A program made the position numbers and the translations under genes. The notes beneath the pieces are model-generated. The model searched no databases. It was not told the origin of the DNA and saw nothing but the letters and a program-made list of their open reading frames with translations. Shown in pieces: positions 56,270-64,000 of a DNA stretch of 64,000 bases. Each line of letters starts with the position of its first letter. Positions within the stretch are counted from its first letter, which is position 1. Source of the DNA: Megamerina dolium (lineage: Eukaryota; Arthropoda; Insecta; Diptera; Megamerinidae); contig OY978525.1 of NCBI GenBank assembly GCA_963854835.1, positions 47,017,196 to 47,081,195 of the forward strand, written 5' to 3'.

Positions 56270-57352
56270 TGCAACACGCCGGCGCCCTTGATGTATCCAC
56301 CGGAGCATCAACTTATTTCATTCTGACTTCGGGATTACCGCAACTTTGTGCATTGCACAGCGAATACAATCGTTCTTCGTATGTATGTCAACTACTCGCA
56401 CTGCGCCAGAGTCATCTGCGATGGTTTTTACTATACGACCCAACAGCCACTGCTTCGGCGGAACATTGTCCTCCGACACCAACACCAAGTCATCATTCTC
56501 GATATTAATCGATTTACTATGCCACTATGCGAAGGATACGCTGCAATTCGTGCAACTACCCGCTGGACCACCTTTTCCAAAAATGTTTTTGAATAGATAT
56601 CAGTCGTCTCCATCGTTGCAATAGTTGTATATTTTTGCACTCAACAGTAGGCTCAGCAATGCCAACTAAAGGACCACCCACTAAGAAGTGTGCTGATGTG
56701 ATCGCTGACTCGTCATCCGGATCGTTAGATATCGCCGTCAACGGACGCGAATTTAAAATCACCTCAATTTCTGTAACCATAGTATTCAATTCTTCAAATG
56801 TTAAAAATGCTTGACCAATAATGCGATCAAATAATATTTCGCCGATTTGACAGCCGCCTCCCATAGCCCTGCAAAATGAGGTGACCGGGGCGGTATGTGG
56901 CGGAAACCTATGCTGTTAGCCGCACAATACTTAGAAATTTTCCCTTGTGTCTGCTGTAAGGAAAGCCTTACAGAACGATTTAGCTCTCGTTGGGCACCAA
57001 CAAAATTTGTGCCATTGTCACAAAACAGCTGTGTGCATGCTCCCCGCCGCGCCACAAATCGTTTTAGCGCTGCTATAAAAGCCTTCGCAGTCAGGTCTGA
57101 TACTACTTCCATGTTGATTGCTTTTGTCGCGAAGCAAACAAATATAGCAATATAACTTTTAGTTACTCGCATACCCCTCTGTTTGTATGTTGTTGTGATT
57201 GGGCCACAGAAGTCTACACCCGTTGTTGAGGAGGGCCTAGTGATGACCACCCGCTCCTTCGGCAAGTCGCCCATAACTTGTTGTGCTAAAATCGGTCGAG
57301 ATCGAACAGCGAACACATTTCGTTGTAACAGCCGGTACAACTTTTCTTGCAT
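56270..57352 (-). pseudogene. BEL/Pao integrase
   Basis: The core shows Asp in VDFCGPI, Asp in LFCDNGTNFVGA and Glu in HFAGLWEAAV, so the DDE triad survives. The frame shifts just after YLIALLVKHF to a second stretch (ILNSRPLTAISNDPDD, then AHFLVGGPL) ending near 56556. The final pol residues lie further on in broken frames. Confidence 0.9.
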
Positions 57353-57385
57353 GTGCGATCCAAAAGCGTTGCCTCAGAATTGACA

Positions 57386-58450
57386 TTAGGGCTTGCGTGC
57401 CAACATGTATATTGTAGCTTCGACGTTACGATTGTTTGGCAGCAGTATCTGATGCTTGATATTATATGGTAATTCAGCATTACTTAAACGACCTCCTACT
57501 CGTAGTATACCCACACCGTAACTACTGTCAATAAAAATACTCAACGACTTTACTTTACTTGCAGCATGTACCTCTGCTTTTTTTTCAATTCGCGATACTC
57601 GGCTGCGAAAAAATGTTGTTGCACGCAGTGAAAGATGCGAATTGTAGCTTCGTCTAATGCGGCTGCTGATGCAACTGATGCAACTGATGATGGAGTGATG
57701 CAACTAAATTTTGCGTTCGCGCAAACTCGCTTCGTCCCTCTAGCCAGATCAGAAAGCTTTTCGAGTTACCTTCCATAACAAGAGTGACTGTGTTTTTACG
57801 CCTCTCTTCATCAACTTCACTAACTTTGTTGCGGTTTTTGTTTGCTGGCCACTCATTACATCAGGAAACACGTACCTGTAAACCAAATCGAATTCAACAA
57901 TTCTTCGGCATACGCACCTCTAGAAATTATATCAGCAGCATTTAGACGAGAAGTAACATGGCGACATATCGTTCCATTGGTGGCTTCTTGAATGGATGAC
58001 ACTCCGTTGGTCATGAAAGTCGTCCAATTTGACGGATGAGAACTTAACCACTCCAAGCCAATCTCTGAGTCACTCCATAGATATATGGCATCAGCTCGCA
58101 CAGGGAGATTTCAGTGTACTTTTATTACCAATGTGGTCAATAAGTAAGCTGCCATTCGTTTTAATGGTTCAATTCTTGACTTTGCAGTCCATAAGCGCAC
58201 AAAAATTCCATTGTAGTCATCAATACATCGCACATAAATGCAGCATCCATAAGCTCGTTCCATGCACCTCAAGACGAACATGTTTCCCTATTCCAAATAT
58301 AAAGCGAGGAACCCTAATATTGTGTATCGTAAGCATCTTATTCCGAAACTCACACCAATAGCTGTGCATAGGTAGAGACTCATCTCAAGCAACCTTTTTT
58401 ATCCAAAGTTCCTGCATAAAGATCTTCGCCTTTACAATTATTGGGTTGCC
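57386..58450 (-). pseudogene. BEL/Pao RNase H and integrase N-terminal region
   Basis: FDPVGLGNPIIVKAKIFMQE near 58450 marks the connection. RNase H appears as LWSDSEIGLEWLSSHPSNW and HVTSRLNAADIISRG (57856-58101). The integrase N-terminal region has RVGGRLSNAELPYNIKHQ near 57480. There are several stops and frameshifts. Confidence 0.85.
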
Positions 58451-58470
58451 AAGCCCTACCGGGTCGAAAA

Positions 58471-58757
58471 ACTGTTACACAGCGAAGAAAACTGAAACGC
58501 TATTTCGCGGTATACGGAATGCGTACTCAGAAGAAAGAAGCGGGACCTGGACGCAGGTCAAAACGAGTGAAGTCTAATAAAGACTCACTAGGTCCCTACC
58601 CCGAAGTAATACTACCGTGGTTCCGGGGTAGGTTCAAAGGTCCTTGATGGAGGGGGAAGTTTTTAGTGTCTGCGACGACACACTCTGTAATTGTGACGAT
58701 AGTTACGGGTCAGTGGGTCAGCCATTTTGTTACCTCCTCACCGCAAAAAGAAAAAAA
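58471..58757 (+). mobile_element. Short 5'-truncated retroposon, R1-like 3' end
   Basis: The 287-bp insert lies between copies of a 20-bp target duplication, AAGCCCTACCGGGTCGAAAA (58451-58470 and 58758-58777). It ends in a poly(A)-like run. A frame through it (GRRSKRVKSN, then LPWFRGRFKGP) resembles the C-terminus of some R1/LOA-group proteins. The family is tentative, but the retroposition mode is clear. Confidence 0.8.
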
Positions 58758-58777
58758 AAGCCCTACCGGGTCGAAAA

Positions 58778-58914
58778 GCATTGATATCTCTGCTAATACA
58801 ACGCGCTTGGTGATAGCCAAGGTATTGGGTGATTTTGGCCAGGTAGAACAAATCTGATGTAGACTCCCAATTTATATCTAGTGTTTTAATAATTTCAGCA
58901 TCATTAATCCTTAT
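58778..58914 (-). pseudogene. BEL/Pao RT connection fragment
   Basis: On the minus strand, INDAEIIKTLDINWESTSDL is followed by ITKR-type residues leading into FDPVG. This is the segment just after RT in BEL/Pao elements. It lies between two insertions. Confidence 0.75.
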
Positions 58915-60219
58915 GGATGGCCTCTGTAGTCTAACGTTAGCACACTAGACTACCACCCCAGAGGTCACAGGTTCGAGCCCCAGTGGTGACAATCTGATCC
59001 TGCGCTTTTTCCATCTTTCCAAATTTTCCTGTCACTCTTTAATATCCTATTCCTAACAAAACCTCCTATATGTACCCAAATCACCTTTAATCCTTCATCA
59101 ATGTATCTCAAATAATACGCGCACTTAATTTTTGCTATAAAAAATAAGAAATTGTAGTTGCGTGGTGCATACCAGCTACAGTAAGGGGAAAGCGGACAAA
59201 TAATGTACTTACGCACTTCATTATCAATTTAGCGAAGTTCCCAACCAATTGTGTGTCATACTTCCGTTATTCAATAACAAAACAAATTAAGCACAGATGG
59301 CACTACAGGCGGAAGTGTTGTTCTCAAGCGACGTCAGATGGCAGCCCCATCACTTGAGATCGCTAGCGGTAGGCCAATCACTTACCCTAGTGCATACACA
59401 AAAACCGATTAACGTAACCTACAGCAGAGCTGTAAAAGAATTGAATCATTACGGAATTCACTCACCCTTAATTCATTTAAAAGCTGCATCAACGAGGCTT
59501 CTTCTTCTTCTTTTCCCATATGTTTGTTGTTGTTTTATTTACTTTTCTCCTTCATTCATGAGAACTTTCCCCAATGGCTCTACCTTGAGTTTTTATACAA
59601 TGACAAAACCAATCAGCTGTCATTATTCACATAAATAAGCGAATTATAGTTTATAAATTTTTGGCTTTGAAATGTTTATAAAGTTGGTTGTTTGAGGTAT
59701 TTCATTGGCTTGTTGCGTTTCTTAAATTGATTTCGAAACGCAAACATACATGTGAGCATATTTGAATATATAATAATAGTATTTGATCAATTTTGATTTT
59801 TTGCATTTAATACTTTCTTTATATTTAATATAAGCCAATGGCAACCCAGAAATGAAAGATCCAACAACCATACATATATTTTGTAAACAACAAAACGGGA
59901 AGAAGAAGAAAGGCTGTCAGCTTGCTACTGAATGGATATCGCCACTGCCATTCTTTTTAGGCTGCAGCCATCTGCGGCTGCATTCATTAAAATTTCAATT
60001 CAGTGTGAATTCTTTAGCATTTTCAATTCATGAATTGAAAACGAATAGAACTCATTCATTTTTATCAGCCTAAAGATTTCACACACTGAATGGTAGAAAA
60101 AAAGATTGCAGCTTTTCAGATTTTAAATAAAAGAATTAAAAGTGAAAATGAGTTCACACTTTTACAGCTCTGACCTACAGGCCCTATGCTCCAATTAAGA
60201 GTTTAAAGGAGAAAAAAAA
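58915..60219 (+). mobile_element. 1.3-kb tRNA-headed retroposon
   Basis: The 5' end carries a tRNA-like region with B-box GGTTCGAGCCC (about 58970). The 3' end is GAAAAAAAAA. The 9-bp duplication AATCCTTAT flanks it (58906-58914 and 60220-60228). At 1305 bp it is long for a SINE, so the middle (about 59230-60060) may be a second insertion or unrelated transduced sequence. The middle holds no recognisable gene. A short inverted motif around GAAGAAGAAG occurs near 59500 and 59900. Confidence 0.75.
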
Positions 60220-60228
60220 AATCCTTAT

Positions 60229-60850
60229 AGGATTAATTATAGCTCCTCATAAGATGTTGGCACTTGCTGAGGAAAATTAGAACAATCGGAATGCCATTTA
60301 CGCAATATGAAAGACACTGAGTTAGTCACTTCAGATACTTTCCAAAACGTACGAAATAGTTCCTCTTCTGTATCTGCTCAACTGATAAAATCATCATGTA
60401 AAAATCTGAAATAATTTTCTTAGATGCCAGTGGATAAGCATTTGCGTTGTCTTCACTCTTCACCAAGATTTTTCAAGCAGCGTGTGGTTAAAAATGGTGT
60501 AGCCGCAGTACCATACGTAATTGTCAGCAACATGTATGCTACCAATTTCTCTTCAGGTGATCTTCTCTACAATATTGCTTGATACTTGGAATCCTCACTG
60601 GTAACTCAGGCGTGACGATACATTTTGGTAACATCAGCGGTAAGCGCAAATTTGTAGCAGCGAAAACGTAACACAATTGACAGCAAGTCGTCCTGCACAA
60701 CAGGCCCTTTCATCATTGTGTCATTAAGATACAGCCCACTGTCTTGACGCTGCAATCAAACACTACGCGAAGCTTTGTACTTGTTGACTCCGGCCGCAGT
60801 ACGTATTGATGAGGGGCAAAATACTTAAGCTTGCCTATATCTGCTGATTA
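60229..60850 (-). pseudogene. BEL/Pao reverse transcriptase, broken
   Basis: In shifting frames the minus strand shows PESTSTKLRVVFD, the CILMTQ/GPVVQDD region, YGTAAAPFLTTRCLKNL, and a remnant of the catalytic block around KIISDFYM followed by TEEELFRT. Many small indels destroy the frame. Confidence 0.75.
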
Positions 60851-61539
60851 AACTTTTACCATATGACCAAAGCGCTTATACTCGTTGAGAAATTCGATGT
60901 AATCTTTTTTCGTAGTTGGATCTTTATTAAGTCGCCGCTCTAAGGCTAAAAAACGTCGCTCCGCTGCTAATAAAGAGATACCTAACTTCATGACATTATC
61001 TTTTAATGGAATTTTTACAATAAATCTTCTGTCTTTATTTCTGCGCACCGTTTCTTGAAATAAGCGTTCACATTCATCTTCCTGTTCAGTGAGGTAAGCT
61101 GCCTTTATCGGTATTTCTTCCATTTCCCAAAAACGTTCTACTTTCTTGTTAAGTTCATCATCTCTTTTCTTTGCTTCGATTGTAAGACTTTGCCTAATTA
61201 ACCTATTATATTCACGCCCATTTGTAGCGCCAGATACCACCCAACCGAATACCGTTTTTTGTAGCAGCGACTTTAATCTGCCCAATAGACATCAACTCTA
61301 AAAAGATTTCAGCGCCCAACAATAAATCAACTCGTGCAGGAACATTAAATTTCGCATCCGCTATCTCAATATTATTTGGAATCTTCCACCCTGATATATC
61401 AATGTATTGGATATGTTTTCTACCAGTTATTTTCGGCATAACATGAAAATCTAGAGCAGCTTCGTAACCATTCAATCGTGATTTGATAGTGGCTTGCACT
61501 TTTTTATTGCTGTTGTTGACATATTTTGTGTCCTTTATT
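60848..61539 (-). pseudogene. BEL/Pao protease C-terminal part and pol linker
   Basis: Two overlapping frames, 61212-61547 and 60848-61285, contain the conserved region ARVDLLLGAEIF-type, then LLQKTVFGWVVSG, and FWEMEEIPIKAAYLTEQE, typical of the region between protease and RT. One frameshift separates them. Confidence 0.85.
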
Positions 61540-62539
61540 TGTAGCACCCTAACCTCTGTCTAGATATCTTATGGTTTAGGACTTTGTTCTTTCTTTTATT
61601 CTCTTTCTCTGCTTCCAGCTTCCTTTATCTTACTTCCCCACACAATTACTTTCACAATTAGTAAGTTTTTTGTTTGCACGATATGGTTTATTGGCTCAAA
61701 GGTTTTCCTTTCACAATACACATAATGTAAGGTTCTTTATATTATACACTTTGCTTTCAGGATGTAAATCCTTTACAATATACACTTTGCTTTTAGGATG
61801 TAAAATCCTTTACAATATACACTTTGGTTACTAACTCGTTCTTCGAGTTATCTCCATTCACTTGATTCACTACTGATTGCCCTCATTTCAGGCCTTGTCT
61901 TAGTTTATATAGCCTAAAATATATATCATAATTTACAATATAACCCCATTTTACTATAAAAGAATTTCTGAAAAAATGGCAATTTTTTCAGTGGTTTAAT
62001 TCATTGCAATTTCTTCAGTAGGTCAATTCTTTGAATTTGCAAGGTCATAGTAGTAAGTCATATAACTTATTTTTAGTAAGTCTTCATTATTATTTGTAGT
62101 TAATCCTTCTTGTTGTAAATATTGTGTATGCGTTCAATCTTATGTATGCCTGGTTGTTTCTTATTTTGTTTTTCTCTTTGGCTTTTGTTTTCTTTTCACT
62201 GAGTATGGTTGTTGAATTATTTCATAATCTTATATCGAGGTGCGATGACCGGTTGGTTCTTTTATTATTGTTTATTATTTAATTCATTATTTTCTTCTTC
62301 TTCTTGGTTCTTTGTTTTTTATGGTTGTGAAATTGTTCAACAATCATACAGTAAAGTACGATAACGCTGACCACGCATTTTTATAACTATACTACAACCC
62401 ATTTTAGCCAATGATAATTACATTCATTGTTCATTATCATTAATTAATGGTTACAGTAAATACACATAATAAAATTACTATAACATTTGTAGTGAGTCAA
62501 AATGCATAAATTAGATGAGCGTTATTTTGACTCACAACA
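61540..62539 (-). repeat. 1000-bp BEL-type LTR inside the protease gene
   Basis: On the minus strand it runs from TGTTGTGAGTCAAAAT to GGGTGCTACA. A hairpin terminus, TATATAAACTAAG (TATA box, near 61915) and AATAAA (near 61690) are in the expected order. Direct repeats of about 36 bp (TTTACAATATACACTTTGCT) lie at 61722-61828. It splits the BEL protease coding region. I find no target duplication, so it may be a solo LTR formed by recombination. Confidence 0.75.
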
Positions 62540-62734
62540 CATACCATTGATACCATTAACACCTAAACCACTTGCTACTCTAGGAAGTCTTAGAAGCTGA
62601 ACCAGACTATTGCACATTAAATGCACCTGAGATGCCGAATCTAAATTGGCACGCGCTGGCTGGTAGCTACCGAATGCATATTTTAGAAGAATCACGGCAG
62701 CCTCTAGAAAAACATATATAACTGGTAGAGATTT
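62540..62734 (-). pseudogene. BEL/Pao protease N-terminal part
   Basis: The minus strand reads AFGSYQPARANLDSASQVH and LLRLPRVASGLGVNGI. The LDSAS motif is the protease active site of BEL/Pao elements. The coding sequence is cut by the LTR at 62539. Confidence 0.75.
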
Positions 62735-63979
62735 TCAGATCTCACACAACAAACTACCTTCGTTCGTCCTAGTTTCACGATGTTCAGACACAATATTACT
62801 GCCCTCTTCTATTGTGGTGTCTATTTGTCTGTGCAACAAGTTGTGGTGAGGCTGATTACATATATTGCACTTCGCAGCCCTACATTGTTTTAACCAGTGG
62901 CCCTTCTTTAAGCACAATAGGCAAAGCTTAGCTCGGCGCGCAACTGAATATCGTTCTTGCTCATTCATACGAACAAACTTAAAACAATTTGCGATCTCAT
63001 GACCACCTTTGTGACAAACATAGAAATTCACCTGATCTATAGCGAGCAACGTTGATCTTCCCGACTTAACATACTTGGGCTTACACTCATTGATGACATC
63101 TTTCGCCATAGTTTGCTTAACCTCATTTGGATCTAATTTAACTTCTCGCGCCTCCAATGGTTGACATCTTCTTGTTAAAACTGCTGAACATTCTTCCCAA
63201 GATGGAAGTTTTGTGTAATCCACCGCCTCTTCCCATTTCGCTTGTGACTCAGAATCTAATTTTTCTATAACGATATATATAATAAGTGCGTTTGCAATAT
63301 TCTCATACGTCCCAAGTGAAAGCATTGCATTCAAACGTGCATTTGTTGTGTCGATTATCTTGAATAGATGTTCTGCTGATCCTCTTGCTGCCTTTGGCAT
63401 CTCGAATAGTGCACCGATGTGCTCCTCAAACATTAACCTCTTTTTATCGAAGCAATCTTTCAAACGCTCCAACGCTTTTGGATGATTAGTGTCAGTCTCA
63501 TCAAATTCCGCAATAGCATACAGCGGCCATGCACTTAAGCTCCTTTTTAGAATTAGAAATCTTTCGCAATTATCGAGACTTTCGTCATGGTGTACCACTT
63601 CGTAAACAATGCCATGAATTTTGGAAACTCCGCATACTTGCCATCAAATATCGGTAACTTAATTTCTCTTCACAAGCGCGACGTCGGCGCCATCATCGTT
63701 GTGTTATTTGATACGCTAATATCTGCTATTGAAGAACGACGCTTACCTAACAACGCCATTATGTTAGCTTTTGCACTTACAAACAGCTCCTCTACCTCAC
63801 CAGCAAACGATGCATTAGCTGCCATATCACCATCAGGACTAATCTTATCTTTTATTCATAGTTATATTGCCTTTCGTCGATGCTCTAAGTGATTTTAGCT
63901 CTTGCAACTTTTCAGAAATTTCCGACGTTGCCGCTACTGCTTTGTCAACTATTTCGATTTCTTCTGCGGTAGAACTCAT
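62735..63979 (-). pseudogene. BEL/Pao Gag
   Basis: The likely start is ATG at 63979 (MSSTAEEIEIVDKAV). Frames shift several times in the N-terminal third. From 63598 a 287-codon frame covers the DUF1759-type capsid region (ERFLILKRSL, ALERLKDCFDKK). It then covers the Cys/His region typical of BEL Gag: CHKGGHEIANC, CLLCLKKGHWLKQC, CNICNQPHHNLLH. It would package the RNA in virus-like particles. Confidence 0.88.
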
Positions 63980-64000
63980 GCTTGACAATATTTAATACAG

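Larger units (their letters stand above)
56260..63979 (-). mobile_element. BEL/Pao retrotransposon, decayed and invaded
   Basis: Gag, protease, RT, RNase H and integrase follow in BEL/Pao order on the minus strand. The pol C-terminus (GGVDTSRAPAC) ends near 56265. At least three insertions interrupt it: 58471-58757, 58915-60219 and 61540-62539. I cannot identify its own flanking LTRs in the window, and the gag start is close to the right edge. Confidence 0.88.

Noticed and set aside
58919..58990. Possible tRNA gene with a good B-box
   Set aside because: The acceptor and anticodon stems do not pair convincingly, and it lies at the very start of a retroposon with its own target duplication.

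Overview
The window is a dense, nested patchwork of transposable elements with no ordinary host gene that I can recognise. The families present are Ty3/Gypsy with a tRNA-Leu primer site, Ty1/Copia with a copia-type internal tRNA-iMet primer site, BEL/Pao, RTE-, LOA- and R1-like non-LTR elements, mariner and Tc1, hAT, and tRNA-derived SINEs. Together they point to an insect and most likely a dipteran of the tephritid/Drosophila type. The species assignment is inference. The region looks like heterochromatin or another repeat-rich part of the genome.

Layout. Positions 1-15986 form a giant inverted repeat whose left arm (1-7751) runs off the window. Both arms carry the same decayed cargo: gypsy gag-PR-RT, a non-LTR RT scrap, a zeste/MSANT-like pseudogene, a SINE tail, a BEL gag knuckle and an RTE-like endonuclease-RT. 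Each arm ends at its inner side in a mariner, and the two mariners flank a 433-bp spacer made of the RTE 3' end. Positions 16105-18536 hold a foldback element containing a SINE. Positions 18537-21899 hold BEL LTR, LOA and gypsy scraps, a SINE and an AT repeat.

Positions 21900-32381 are a tandem array, LTR-unit-LTR-unit-LTR-unit-LTR, of a gypsy derivative. It has lost protease, RT and most of RNase H, has a Glu-to-Lys change at the integrase active site and has a damaged primer-binding site, yet one unit keeps a full-length open gag. The internal LTRs are recombinants of the two outer LTRs. Positions 33321-34374 carry a 5' part of a hAT element, and 35675-37288 a 5'-truncated non-LTR element with a long open RT. 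A longer, fuller relative of the array element lies at 37335-43205. LOA-like remains fill 44965-47620. A second foldback element (47734-51628) contains a Tc1-like transposon with IR/DR ends. A young but RNase H-deleted copia element sits at 51939-56141. A decayed BEL/Pao element on the minus strand occupies about 56260-63979 and is interrupted by an R1-like retroposon, a 1.3-kb tRNA-headed retroposon and a 1000-bp LTR.

How the parts relate. Insertion order can be read from interrupted elements and target-site duplications: mariner into RTE, SINE and Tc1 into foldback elements, and several insertions into BEL. The most informative structures are the palindrome, which could be real or an assembly mirror, and the gypsy array, whose hybrid LTRs and mosaic lesions record unequal recombination rather than retrotransposition.
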